Shown: in pieces, positions 23,851-37,033 of the stretch | How the letters are laid out: the number at the start of each line of letters is the position of its first letter | How positions within the stretch are numbered: the stretch's first letter is position 1 | Assembly (NCBI GenBank): GCA_949987565.1 | Contig: OX465107.1 | Location: forward strand, 6,400,112-6,464,111 | Length of the DNA stretch: 64,000 nucleotides | Reading direction: 5' to 3' | Source of the DNA: Luidia sarsii | Lineage: Eukaryota > Echinodermata > Asteroidea > Paxillosida > Luidiidae | Notes under the pieces: model-generated | Seen by the model: the letters and a program-made list of their open reading frames with translations, nothing else | Databases searched by the model: none | Told to the model about the DNA's origin: nothing | Translations under genes and position numbers: made by a program

Positions 23851-26145
23851 CCAGAACAAGGGAACGAACCTCCATGTCTCAGGCCGCTGCGTGTGTACAG
23901 ACACTTGTAAACAACGGACGGCGAAGGGAGACTGGAGTAGACGTTATGATTTGCGCTTTAGTATTTCCTTCAAAATTAAGTTGATGATGCTAAATTTTGG
24001 CCTACAAAGTAGCCCTGGGGTTCCTCTGTCGAGAGGTAGTAAAACCTCTTAGATTGGGGAACATTTCTATTCATCAAGTTTCAGAACAAGGGAACGAACC
24101 CCCATGTCTCAGGCCGCAGCGTGTGTACAGACACTTGTAAACAACGGTCGGCAAAGAGTGACTTGGGAGCAACCTATGCTTTGTAAGTTAGTATTTCCTT
24201 CAATATTAAGTTGACGATGCTAAATTTTGGCCTACAAAATAGCCCGGGGGTTCCTCTGTCGAGAGATAGTAAAACCTCTGAGATTGGGGAACATTTCTAT
24301 TCATCAAGTTTCAGAACAAGAAAACGAACCCCCATGTCTCAGGCCGCTGAGTGTGTACAGACACTTGTAAACAACGGTCGGCAAAGAGTGACTGGGGAGC
24401 AACCTATGCTTTGCAAGTTAGTATTTCCATCAATATTAAGTTGACGATGCTACAATTTGTCCTACAAAAAAGCCCTGGCGTTCCTCTGTCGAGAGGTAGT
24501 AAAACCTCTCAGATTGGGGAACATTTCTATTCATCAAGTTCCAGAACAAGGGAACGAACCCCCATGTCTCAGGCCGCTGCGTGTGTACAGACACCTGTAA
24601 ACAACGGACGGCGAAGGGAGACTGTAGTAGAAGTTATGCTTTGTACTTTAGTATTTCCTTCAATATTAAGTTGACGATGCTAAATTTTGGCCTACAAAAT
24701 AGCCCTGGGGTTTCTCTGTCGAGAGGTAGTAAAACCTCTGAGATTGGGGAACATTTCTATTCATCAAGTTTCAGAACAAGAAAACGAACCCCCATGTCTC
24801 AGGCCACTGAGTGTGTACAGACACTTGAAAACAACGGTCGGCAAAGAGTGACTTCGGAGCAACCTATGCTTTGCAAGTTAGTATTTCCATCAATATTAAG
24901 TTGACGATGCTACAATTTGACCTACAAAATAGCCCTGGGGTTCCTCTGTCGAGATAGTAAAACCTCTGAGATTGGGGAACATTTCTATTCATCAAGTTTC
25001 AGAACAAGGGAACGAACCTCCATGTCTCAGGCCGCTGCGTGTGTACAGACACTTGTAAACAACGGTCGGCAAAGAGTGACTTGGGAGCAACCTATGCTTT
25101 GCAAGATAGTATTTAATTCTATATTAAGTTGACAATCCTAAATTTTGGCCTGAAAATAGCCCTGGGGTTCCTCTGTCGAGAGGTAGTAAAACCTCTAAGA
25201 TTGGGGAACATTTCTATTCATCAAGTTCCAGAACAAGGGAACGAACCCCCATTTCTCAGGCCGCTGCGTGTGTACAGACACTTGTAAACAACGGACGGCG
25301 AAGGGAGACTGGAGTAGATGTTATGATTTGCGCTTTAGTATTTCCTTCAATATTAAGTTGACGATGCTAAATTTTGCCCTGAAAATAGCCCTGGGGTTCC
25401 TCTGTCGAGAGGTAGTAAAACCTCTAAGATTGGGGAACATTTCTATTCATCAAGTTCCAGAACAAGGGAACGAACCCCCATGTCTCAGGCCGCTGCGTGT
25501 GTACAGACACCTGTAAACAACGGACGGCGAAGGGAGACTGTAGTAGAAGTTATGCTTTGTACTTTAGTATTTCCTTCAATATTAAGTTGACGATGCTAAA
25601 TTTTGGCCTACAAAATAGCCCTGGGGTTCCTCTGTCGAGAGGTAGTAAAACCTCTGAGATCGGGGAACATTTCTATTCATCAAGTTCCAGAACAAGGGAA
25701 CGAACCCCCATGTCTCAGGCCGCTGCGTGTGTACAGACACCTGTAAACAACAGACGGCGAAGGGAGACTGTAGTAGAAGTTATGCTTTGCACTTTAGTAT
25801 TTCCTTCAATATTAAGTTGACGATGCTAAATTTTGGCCTACAAAATAGCCCGGGGGTTCCTCTGTCGAGAGATAGTAAAACATCTGAGATTGGGGAACAT
25901 TTCTATTCATCAAATTTCAGAACAAGAAAACGAACCCCCATGTCTCAGGCCGCTGAGTGTGTACAGACACTTGTAAACAACGGTCGGCAAAGAGTGACTT
26001 GGGAGCAACCTATGCTTTGCAAGATAGTATTTAATTCTATATTAAGTTGAAAATCCTAAATTTTGGCCTGAAAATAGCCCTGGGGTTCCTCTGTCGAGAG
26101 GTAGTAAAACCTCTAAGATTGGGGAACATTTCTATTCATCAAGTT
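23851..26145 (+). repeat. 2295-bp higher-order unit, copy 2
   Basis: Shares with copy 3 a set of changes absent from copy 1: CTACAAAAAAGCCC near 24466, TTTCTCTG near 24711, GAGATCGGGG near 25657 and TTGAAAATCC near 26047. Copies 2 and 3 are therefore the youngest pair. Confidence 0.85.
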
Positions 26146-28439
26146 CCAGAACAAGGGAACGAACCCCCATGTCTCAGGCCGCTGCGTGTGTACAGACACC
26201 TGTAAACAACAGACGGCGAAGGGAGACTGTAGTAGAAGTTATGCTTTGTACTTTAGTATTTCCTTCAATATTAAGTTGACGATGCTAAATTTGTCCTACA
26301 AAATAGCCCTGGGGTTCCTCTGTCGAGAGGTAGTAAAACCTCTAAGATTGGGGAACATTTCTATTCATCAAGTTCCAGAACAAGGGAACGAACCCCCATG
26401 TCTCAGGCCGCTGCGTGTGTACAGACACCTGTAAACAACGGTCGGCAAAGAGTGACTTGGGAGCAACCTATGCTTTGTAAGTTAGTATTTCCTTCAATAT
26501 TAAGTTGACGATGCTAAATTTTGGCCTACAAAATAGCCCGGGGGTTCCTCTGTCGAGAGATAGTAAAACCTCTGAGATTGGGGAACATTTCTATTCATCA
26601 AGTTTCAGAACAAGAAAACGAACCCCCATGTCTCAGGCCGCTGAGTGTGTACAGACACTTGTAAACAACGGTCGGCAAAGAGTGACTGGGGAGCAACCTA
26701 TGCTTTGCAAGTTAGTATTTCCATCAATATTAAGTTGACGATGCTACAATTTGTCCTACAAAAAAGCCCTGGCGTTCCTCTGTCGAGAGGTAGTAAAACC
26801 TCTCAGATTGGGGAACATTTCTATTCATCAAGTTCCAGAACAAGGGAACGAACCCCCATGTCTCAGGCCGCTGCGTGTGTACAGACACCTGTAAACAACG
26901 GACGGCGAAGGGAGACTGTAGTAGAAGTTATGCTTTGTACTTTAGTATTTCCTTCAATATTAAGTTGACGATGCTAAATTTTGGCCTACAAAATAGCCCT
27001 GGGGTTTCTCTGTCGAGAGGTAGTAAAACCTCTGAGATTGGGGAACATTTCTATTCATCAAGTTTCAGAACAAGAAAACGAACCCCCATGTCTCAGGCCA
27101 CTGAGTGTGTACAGACACTTGAAAACAACGGTCGGCAAAGAGTGACTTCGGAGCAACCTATGCTTTGCAAGTTAGTATTTCCATCAATATTAAGTTGACG
27201 ATGCTACAATTTGACCTACAAAATAGCCCTGGGGTTCCTCTGTCGAGATAGTAAAACCTCTGAGATTGGGGAACATTTCTATTCATCAAGTTTCAGAACA
27301 AGGGAACGAACCTCCATGTCTCAGGCCGCTGCGTGTGTACAGACACTTGTAAACAACGGTCGGCAAAGAGTGACTTGGGAGCAACCTATGCTTTGCAAGA
27401 TAGTATTTAATTCTATATTAAGTTGACAATCCTAAATTTTGGCCTGAAAATAGCCCTGGGGTTCCTCTGTCGAGAGGTAGTAAAACCTCTAAGATTGGGG
27501 AACATTTCTATTCATCAAGTTCCAGAACAAGGGAACGAACCCCCATTTCTCAGGCCGCTGCGTGTGTACAGACACTTGTAAACAACGGACGGCGAAGGGA
27601 GACTGGAGTAGATGTTATGATTTGCGCTTTAGTATTTCCTTCAATATTAAGTTGACGATGCTAAATTTTGCCCTGAAAATAGCCCTGGGGTTCCTCTGTC
27701 GAGAGGTAGTAAAACCTCTAAGATTGGGGAACATTTCTATTCATCAAGTTCCAGAACAAGGGAACGAACCCCCATGTCTCAGGCCGCTGCGTGTGTACAG
27801 ACACCTGTAAACAACGGACGGCGAAGGGAGACTGTAGTAGAAGTTATGCTTTGTACTTTAGTATTTCCTTCAATATTAAGTTGACGATGCTAAATTTTGG
27901 CCTACAAAATAGCCCTGGGGTTCCTCTGTCGAGAGGTAGTAAAACCTCTGAGATCGGGGAACATTTCTATTCATCAAGTTCCAGAACAAGGGAACGAACC
28001 CCCATGTCTCAGGCCGCTGCGTGTGTACAGACACCTGTAAACAACAGACGGCGAAGGGAGACTGTAGTAGAAGTTATGCTTTGCACTTTAGTATTTCCTT
28101 CAATATTAAGTTGACGATGCTAAATTTTGGCCTACAAAATAGCCCGGGGGTTCCTCTGTCGAGAGATAGTAAAACATCTGAGATTGGGGAACATTTCTAT
28201 TCATCAAATTTCAGAACAAGAAAACGAACCCCCATGTCTCAGGCCGCTGAGTGTGTACAGACACTTGTAAACAACGGTCGGCAAAGAGTGACTTGGGAGC
28301 AACCTATGCTTTGCAAGATAGTATTTAATTCTATATTAAGTTGAAAATCCTAAATTTTGGCCTGAAAATAGCCCTGGGGTTCCTCTGTCGAGAGGTAGTA
28401 AAACCTCTAAGATTGGGGAACATTTCTATTCATCAAGTT
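26146..28439 (+). repeat. 2294-bp higher-order unit, copy 3
   Basis: Near-identical to copy 2 from about 26435 on. Its first ~290 bp differ: a chimeric monomer here carries AAATTTGTCCTACAAAATAG joined to a 3' end of another type. The sequence just after the unit (from 28440) resembles this altered start, so the change precedes or accompanies the last exchange. Confidence 0.8.
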
Positions 28440-30174
28440 CCAGAACAAGGGAACGAACCCCCATGTCTCAGGCCGCTGCGTGTGTACAGACACCTGTAAA
28501 CAACAGACGGCGAAGGGAGACTGTAGTAGAAGTTATGCTTTGTACTTTAGTATTTCCTTCAATATTAAGTTGATGATGCTAAATTTTGGCCTACAAAATA
28601 GCCCTGGGGTTCCTCTGTCGAGAGGTAGTAAAACCTCTGAGATTGGGGAACATTTCTATTCATCAAGTTTCAGAACAAGGGAACGAACCCCCATGTCTCA
28701 GGCCGCTGCGTGTGTACAGACACTTGTAAACAACGGTCGGCAAAGAGTGACTGGGGAGCAACCTATGCTTTGCAAGTTAGTATTTCCATCAATATTAAGT
28801 TGACGATGCTACAATTTGTCCTACAAAATAGCCCTGGGGTTCCTCTGTCGAGAGGTAGTAAAACCTCTAAGATTGGGGAACATTTCTATTCATCAAGTTC
28901 CAGAACAAGGGAACGAACCCCCATGTCTCAGGCCGCTGCGTGTGTACAGACACCTGTAAACAACGGACGGCAAAGGGAGACTGTAGTAGAAGTTATGCTT
29001 TGTACTTTAGTATTTCCTTCAATATTAAGTTGACGATGCTAAATTTTGGCCTACAAAATAGCCCTGGGGTTCCTCTGTCGAGAGGTAGTAAAACCTCTGA
29101 GATTGGGGAACATTTCTATTCATCAAGTTCCAGAACAAGGGAACGAACCCCCATGTCTCAGGCCGCTGCGTGTGTACAGACACCTGTAAACAACAGACGG
29201 CGAAGGGAGACTGTAGTAGAAGTTATGCTTTGTACTTTAGTATTTCCTTCAATATTAAGTTGACGATGCTAAATTTTGGCCTACAAAATAGCCCGGGGGT
29301 TCCTCTGTCGAGAGATAGTAAAACATCTGAGATTGGGGAACATTTCTATTCATCAAGTTTCAGAACAAGAAAACGAACCCCCATGTCTCAGGCCGCTGAG
29401 TGTGTACAGACACTTGTAAACAACGGTCGGCAAAGAGTGACTTGGGAGCAACCTATGCTTTGCAAGATAGTATTTAATTCTATATTAAGTTGACAATCCT
29501 AAATTTTGGCCTGAAAATAGCCCTGGGGTTCCTCTGTCGAGAGGTAGTAAAACCTCTAAGATTGGGGAACATTTCTATTCATCAAGTTCCAGAACAAGGG
29601 AACGAACCCCCATTTCTCAGGCCGCTGCGTGTGTACAGACACTTGTAAACAACGGACGGCGAAGGGAGACTGGAGTAGATGTTATGATTTGCGCTTTAGT
29701 ATTTCCTTCAATATTAGGTTGACGATGCTAAATTTTGCCCTGAAAATAGCCCTGGGGTTCCTCTGTCGAGAGGTAGTAAAACCTCTCAGTTTGGGGAACA
29801 TTTCTTTTCATCAAGTTTCAGAACAAGGGAACGAACCTCCATGTCTCAGGCCGCTGCGTGTGTACAGACACTTGTAAACAACGGACGGCGAAGGGAGACT
29901 GGAGTAGATGTTATGATTTCCGCTTTAGTATTTCCTTCAAAATTAAGTTGATGATGCTAAATTTTGGCCTACAAAGTAGCCCTGGGGTTCCTCTGTCGAG
30001 AGGTAGTAAAACCTCTTAGATTGGGGAACATTTCTATTCATCAAGTTTCAGAACAAGGGAACGAACCCCCATGTCTCAGGCCACTGCGTGTGTACAGACA
30101 CCTGTAAACAACAGACGGGGAAGGGAGACTGTAGTAGAAGTTATGCTTTGTACTTTAGTATTTCCTTCAATATT
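28440..30174 (+). repeat. Ordinary monomers inside large block A
   Basis: About seven and a half typical monomers after the 2295-bp repeats, all repeated 9818 bp downstream. They include GATTTCCGC for GATTTGCGC near 29915 and ACAGACGGGGAAGG near 30111, which also appear at the partner positions. Nothing other than satellite is seen. Confidence 0.8.
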
Positions 30175-30858
30175 AAGTTGACGATGCTAAATTTTGGCCT
30201 ACAAAGAGCTCCGGGGTTCCTCTGTCGAGAAGTACTACAATTTTTCATTTAGGGGAACATTTCTATCATTAAGTTTCAGAACAAGGGAACGAACCTCCAT
30301 GTCTCAGGCTGCTGCGTGTGTACAGACACCAGCAAACAGCGGACGGCAAATAGTAACTAGAGAGAAAGCTATGCTTTGCAAGATAGTATTTAATTTTAAA
30401 ATAAGTTGACAATGCTAAAATTTGGCCTACAAAGAGCTCCGGGGTTCCTCTGTCGAGAAGTACTACAATTTTTCATTTAGGGGAACATTTCTATCATTAA
30501 GTTTCAGAACAAGGGAACGAACCTCCATGTCTCAGGCCGCTGCGTGTGTACAGACACCTGTAAACAACAGACGGCGAAGGGAGACTGTAGTAGAAGTTAT
30601 GCTTTGTACTTTAGTATTTCCTTCAATATTAAGTTGACGATGCTAAATTTTGGCCTACAAAGAGCTCCGGGGTTCCTCTGTCGAGAAGTACTACAATTTT
30701 TCATTTAGGGGAACATTTCTATCATTAAGTTTCAGAACAAGGGAACGAACCTCCATGTATCAGGCTGCTGAGTGTGTACAGACACTTGTAAACAACGAGC
30801 GGCAAAGAGTGACTAGAGAGAAACCTATGCTTTGCAAGATAGTATTTAATTCTATATT
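30175..30858 (+). repeat. Triplet of 228-bp chimeric monomers
   Basis: Three successive monomers (from 30175, 30403 and 30631) share an unusual 5' half: CTACAAAGAGCTCCGGGG, GAAGTACTACAATTTTTC and TCTATCATTAAG. Each has a different 3' third: the CAGCAAACAGCGGACGG type, the CTGTAAACAACAGACGG type, and the CTTGTAAACAACGAGCGG type. The triplet recurs at 39993-40676 within the large duplicated block. Confidence 0.9.
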
Positions 30859-31992
30859 AAGTTGACAATGCTAAAAATTGGCCTACAAATAGCCCTGGGG
30901 TTCCTCTGTCGAGAGGTATTAAAACCTCTTAGATTGGGGAACATTTCTATTCATCAAGTTCCAGAACAAGGGAACGAACCCCCATGTCTCAGGCCGCTGC
31001 GTGTGTACAGACACCTGTTAACAACGGACGGCGAAGGGAGACTGTAGTAGAAGTTATGCTTTGTACTTTAGTATTTCCTTCAATATTAAGTTGACGATGC
31101 TAAATTTTGGCCTACAAAATAGCCCTGGGGTTCCTCTGTCGAGAGGTAGTAAACCTCTGAGATTGGGGAACATTTCTATTCATCAAGTTTCAGAACAAGA
31201 AAACGAACCCCCATGTCTCAGGCCGCTGAGTGTGTACAGACACTTGTAAACAATGAGCGGCAAAGAGTGACTAGAGAGAAACCTATGCTTTGCAAGATAG
31301 TATTTAATTCTAAATTAAGTTGACAATGCTAAAATTTGGCCTACTAATAGCCCTGGGGTTCCTCTGTCGAGACGTACTAAAATTTCTCATTTTGGGGAAC
31401 ATTTCTATTCATTAAGTTTCAGAACAAGGGAACGAACCTCCATGTCTCAGGCCACTGCGTGTGTACAGACACTTGTAAACAACGGACGGCGAAGGGAGAC
31501 TGTAGTAAAAATTATGCTTTGTACTTTAGTATTTCCTTCAATATTAGGTTATCGATGCTAAATTTTGCCCTGAAAATAGCCCTGGGGTTCCTCTGTCGAG
31601 AGGTAGTAGAACCTCTCAGTTTGGGGAACATTTCTTTTCATCAAGTTTCAGAACAAGGGAACGAACCTCCATGTCTCAGGCCGCTGCGTGTGTACAGACA
31701 CCAGCAAACAGCGGACGGCAAAGAGTGACTCGAGAGAAACCTATGCTTTGCAAGATAGTATTTCCTTTAATATTAAGTGGACGATGCTCAAATTTTGCCT
31801 ACAAATAGCCCCGGGGTTCCTCTTTCAAGAAGTAGTAAAGCTTCTCATTTTTGGGAATATTTCTATTCATTAGGTTTCAGAACAAGGGAACGAACCTCCA
31901 TGCTGCGTGTGAACAGACACTTGTCAACAACGGAGGCGAAGGTTGATTGGAGAGAAAGTTATGCTTTGCACGTTAGTATTTTGATCAACATT

Positions 31993-32416
31993 AATTGGAA
32001 GATGTTAACATTTTGCCTACAAATAGCCCAGGGGTTTCTTCGTCGAAACATTGATTTTCAAAGGTTGTATAGTAATCCTCTCAGATCTGTTCAGTACAAA
32101 GACACACAAGGACAAGAGTATAATTGTTCTTAAAGATCACCGTCCGTCTCTATTCAATGCAACGGGTCTCGCTGGATATTAAAAGGTTGGGTGGTCATCC
32201 TCTCAGACCTGTTCGTCCAAAGATACGCAAGGATATGCATGACAGCGTCGGGTGAATATGGGGCGAGTTGTTCAGGTTTTCACTTGTATAGCTATTTGCG
32301 TGGTAGAGTGGTACGAATAAGGGGCGAGGTATTTAGGTTTACTTTTGCGTAGGTCTTAGTGAAGTAACGTTGGACAGGTAGCGGCAATACTTGGCCTTTA
32401 CTGCAACCAAATTATT
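31993..32416 (+). repeat. Long 424-bp landmark unit, copy 4
   Basis: It belongs to a second subgroup (with copies 5, 6 and 8) defined by TGCTTTGCACG just upstream. With copies 5 and 6 it also shares CAGCGCACGG in the following monomer. The 218-bp monomer is at 31775-31992 and the cassette at 31317-32874. Its counterpart lies 9818 bp downstream. Confidence 0.9.
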
Positions 32417-33180
32417 AAGTTGACCATGCTAAATTTTGGCCTACAAATAGCCCCGGGGTTCCTCTATCGAGAGGTAGTAGAACCTCTCAGATTTGGGAAC
32501 ATTTTCTATTTATTAGGTTTCAGAACAAGGGAACGAACCTCCATGCCTCAGGCTGCTGCGTGTGTACAGACACCAGCAAACAGCGCACGGCAAATAGTAA
32601 CTAGAGAGAAAGCTATGCTTTGCAAGATAGTATTTAATTTTAAAATAAGTTGACAATGCTAAAATTTGGCCTACAAAGAGCTCCGGGGTTCCTCTCTCGA
32701 GAAGTACTACAATTTTTCATTTAGGGGAACATTTCTATCATTAAGTTTCAGAACAAGGGAACGAACCTCCATGTATCAGGCTGCTGAGTGTGTACAGACA
32801 CTTGTAAACAACGAGCGGCAAAGAGTGACTAGAGAGAAACCTATGCTTTGCAAGATAGTATTTAATTCTATATTAAGTTGACAATGCTAAAAATTGGCCT
32901 ACAAATAGCCCTGGGGTTCCTCTGTCGAGAGGTATTAAAACCTCTTAGATTGGGGAACATTTCTATTCATCAAGTTCCAGAACAAGGGAACGAACCCCCA
33001 TGTCTCAGGCCGCTGCGTGTGTACAGACACCTGTTAACAACGGACGGCGAAGGGAGACTGTAGTAGAAGTTATGCTTTGTACTTTAGTATTTCCTTCAAT
33101 ATTAAGTTGACGATGCTAAATTTTGGCCTACAAAATAGCCCTGGGGTTCCTCTGTCGAGAGGTAGTAAACCTCTGAGATT

Positions 33181-34329
33181 GGGGAACATTTCTATTCATC
33201 AAGTTTCAGAACAAGAAAACGAACCCCCATGTCTCAGGCCGCTGAGTGTGTACAGACACTTGTAAACAACGGTCGGCAAAGAGTGACTGGGGAGCAACCT
33301 ATGCTTTGCAAGTTAGTATTTCCATCAATATTAAGTTGACGATGCTACAATTTGTCCTACAAAATAGCCCTGGGGTTCCTCTGTCGAGAGGTAGTAAAAC
33401 CTCTAAGATTGGGGAACATTTCTATTCATCAAGTTCCAGAACAAGGGAACGAACCCCCATGTCTCAGGCCGCTGCGTGTGTACAGACACCTGTAAACAAC
33501 GGACGGCGAAGGGAGATTGTAGTAGAAGTTATGCTTTGTACTTTAGTATTTCCTTCAATATTAAGTTGACGATGCTAAATTTTGGCCTACAAAATAGCCC
33601 TGGGGTTCCTCTGTCGAGAGGTAGTAAAACCTCTCAGTTTGGGGAACATTTCTTTTCATCAAGTTTCAGAACAAGGGAACGAACCTCCATGTCTCAGGCC
33701 GCTGCGTGTGTACAGACACTTGTAAACAACGGACGGCGAAGGGAGACTGGAGTAGATGTTATGATTTGCGCTTTAGTATTTCCTTCAAAATTAAGTTGAT
33801 GATGCTAAATTTTGGCCTACAAAATAGCCCTGGGGTTCCTCTGTCGAGAGGTAGTAAAACCTCTTAGATTGGGGAACATTTCTATTCATCAAGTTTCAGA
33901 ACAAGGGAACGAACCCCAATGTCTCAGGCCGCAGCGTGTGTACAGACACTTGTAAACAACGGTCGGCAAAGAGTGACTTGGGAGCAACCTATGCTTTGTA
34001 AGTTAGTATTTCCTTTAATATTAAGTTTACGATGCTAAATTTTGGCCTACAAAATAGCCCTGGGGTTCCTCTGTCGAGAGGTAGTAAAACCTCTCAATTT
34101 GGGGAACATTTCTTTTCATCAAGTTTCAGAACAAGGGAACGAACCTCCATTACTCAGGCCGCTGAGTGTGTACAGACACTTGTAAACAATTAGCGGCAAA
34201 GAGTGACTAGAGAGAAACCTATGCTTTGCAAGATAGTATTTAATTCTAAATTAAGTTGACATTGCTAAAATTTGGCCTACTAATAGCCCTGGGGTTCCTC
34301 TGTCGAGACGTACTAAAATTTCTCATTTG
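33181..34329 (+). repeat. 1149-bp five-monomer duplication, copy 1
   Basis: Begins at GGGGAACATTTCTATTCATC. The same five monomers follow at 34330-35478, sharing private marks such as GGGAGATTGTAG, CGAACCCCAATG, TTAAGTTTACG and AACAATTAGCGG. Confidence 0.9.
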
Positions 34330-35478
34330 GGGGAACATTTCTATTCATCAAGTTTCAGAACAAGAAAACGAACCCCCATGTCTCAGGCCGCTGAGTGTGT
34401 ACAGACACTTGTAAACAACGGTCGGCAAAGAGTGACTGGGGAGCAACCTATGCTTTGCAAGTTAGTATTTCCATCAATATTAAGTTGACGATGCTACAAT
34501 TTGTCCTACAAAATAGCCCTGGGGTTCCTCTGTCGAGAGGTAGTAAAACCTCTAAGATTGGGGAACATTTCTATTCATCAAGTTCCAGAACAAGGGAACG
34601 AACCCCCATGTCTCAGGCCGCTGCGTGTGTACAGACACCTGTAAACAACGGACGGCGAAGGGAGATTGTAGTAGAAGTTATGCTTTGTACTTTAGTATTT
34701 CCTTCAATATTAAGTTGACGATGCTAAATTTTGGCCTACAAAATAGCCCTGGGGTTCCTCTGTCGAGAGGTAGTAAAACCTCTCAGTTTGGGGAACATTT
34801 CTTTTCATCAAGTTTCAGAACAAGGGAACGAACCTCCATGTCTCAGGCCGCTGCGTGTGTACAGACACTTGTAAACAACGGACGGCGAAGGGAGACTGGA
34901 GTAGATGTTATGATTTGCGCTTTAGTATTTCCTTCAAAATTAAGTTGATGATGCTAAATTTTGGCCTACAAAATAGCCCTGGGGTTCCTCTGTCGAGAGG
35001 TAGTAAAACCTCTTAGATTGGGGAACATTTCTATTCATCAAGTTTCAGAACAAGGGAACGAACCCCAATGTCTCAGGCCGCAGCGTGTGTACAGACACTT
35101 GTAAACAACGGTCGGCAAAGAGTGACTTGGGAGCAACCTATGCTTTGTAAGTTAGTATTTCCTTTAATATTAAGTTTACGATGCTAAATTTTGGCCTACA
35201 AAATAGCCCTGGGGTTCCACTGTCGAGAGGTAGTAAAACCTCTCAATTTGGGGAACATTTCTTTTCATCAAGTTTCAGAACAAGGGAACGAACCTCCATT
35301 ACTCAGGCCGCTGAGTGTGTACAGACACTTGTAAACAATTAGCGGCAAAGAGTGACTAGAGAGAAACCTATGCTTTGCAAGATAGTATTTAATTCTAAAT
35401 TAAGTTGACATTGCTAAAATTTGGCCTACTAATAGCCCTGGGGTTCCTCTGTCGAGACGTACTAAAATTTCTCATTTG
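34330..35478 (+). repeat. 1149-bp five-monomer duplication, copy 2
   Basis: Tandem copy of 33181-34329. At its start, CTCATTTGGGGGAACATTTC is fused to CAAGTTTCAGAACAAGAAAA, whereas the normal continuation (CATTAAGTTTCAG) appears after its end at about 35495. This marks the joint. One private base, GGGGTTCCACTG, lies near 35214. Confidence 0.9.
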
Positions 35479-35787
35479 GGGGAACATTTCTATTCATTAA
35501 GTTTCAGAACAAGGGAACGAACCTCCATGTCTCAGGCCGCTTCGTGTGTACAGACACTTGCAAACAACGGACGGCGAAGGGAGACTGTAGTAGAAGTTAT
35601 GATTTGTACTTTAGTATTTTCTTCAATATTAAGTTGACGGTGCTAAATTTTGGCCTACAAAATAGCCCTGGGGTTCCTCTGTCGAGAGGTAGTAAAACCT
35701 CTCAGTTTGGGGAACATTTCTTTTCATCAAGTTTCAGAACAAGGGAACGAACCTCCATGTCTCAGGCCGCTGAGTGTGTACAGACAC

Positions 35788-37033
35788 CTGTAAACAACAG
35801 ACGGCGAAGGGAGACTGTAGTAGAAGTTATGCTTTGTACTTTAGTATTTCCTTCAATATTAAGTTGACGATGCTAAATTTTGGCCTACAAAATAGCCCGG
35901 GGGTTCCTCTGTCGAGAGATAGTAAAACATCTGAGATTGGGGAACATTTCTATTCATCAAATTTCAGAACAAGAAAACGAACCCCCATGTCTCAGGCCGC
36001 TGAGTGTGTACAGACACTTGTAAACAACGGTCGGCAAAGAGTGACTTGGGAGCAACCTATGCTTTGCAAGATAGTATTTAATTCTATATTAAGTTGACAA
36101 TCCTAAATTTTGGCCTGAAAATAGCCCTGGGGTTCCTCTGTCGAGAGGTAGTAAAACCTCTAAGATTGGGGAACATTTCTATTCATCAAGTTCCAGAACA
36201 AGGGAACGAACCTCCATGTCTCAGGCCGCTGCGTGTGTACAGACACTTGTAAACAACGGACGGCGAAGGGAGACTGGAGTAGACGTTATGATTTGCGCTT
36301 TAGTATTTCCTTCAAAATTAAGTTGATGATGCTAAATTTTGGCCTACAAAGTAGCCCTGGGGTTCCTCTGTCGAGAGGTAGTAAAACCTCTGAGATTGGG
36401 GAACATTTCTATTCATCAAGTTTCAGAACAAGGGAACGAACCCCCATGTCTCAGGCCGCAGCGTGTGTACAGACACTTGTAAACAACGGTCGGCAAAGAG
36501 TGACTTGGGAGCAACCTATGCTTTGTAAGTTAGTATTTCCTTCAATATTAAGTTGACGATGCTAAATTTTGGCCTACAAAATAGCCCGGGGGTTCCTCTG
36601 TCGAGAGATAGTAAAACCTCTGAGATTGGGGAACATTTCTATTCATCAAGTTTCAGAACAAGAAAACGAACCCCCATGTCTCAGGCCGCTGAGTGTGTAC
36701 AGACACTTGTAAACAACGGTCGGCAAAGAGTGACTGGGGAGCAACCTATGCTTTGCAAGTTAGTATTTCCATCAATATTAAGTTGACGATGCTACAATTT
36801 GTCCTACAAAAAAGCCCTGGCGTTCCTCTGTCGAGAGGTAGTAAAACCTCTCAGATTGGGGAACATTTCTATTCATCAAGTTCCAGAACAAGGGAACGAA
36901 CCCCCATGTCTCAGGCCGCTGCGTGTGTACAGACACCTGTAAACAACGGACGGCGAAGGGAGACTGTAGTAGAAGTTATGCTTTGTACTTTAGTATTTCC
37001 TTCAATATTAAGTTGACGATGCTAAATTTTGGC
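35788..37033 (+). repeat. Connecting monomers copied from the 2295-bp region
   Basis: Ordinary monomers matching about 23446-24691 (offset 12342), including the rare GTAGACGTTATG (about 36278 and 23936). They also carry CTACAAAAAAGCCC near 36804. They bridge the two large higher-order blocks. Confidence 0.8.

Larger units (their letters stand above)
27216..35787 (+). repeat. Large higher-order block, copy A, with extra 1149 bp
   Basis: Matches 37034-44456. The offset is 9818 bp up to 34329 and 8669 bp from 35479, the difference being one extra 1149-bp unit. It contains landmark copy 4 and the 228-bp triplet at 30175-30858. To the right, from 35788, the sequence switches to the type seen at about 23.4-24.7 kb (offset 12342). 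Confidence 0.87.
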
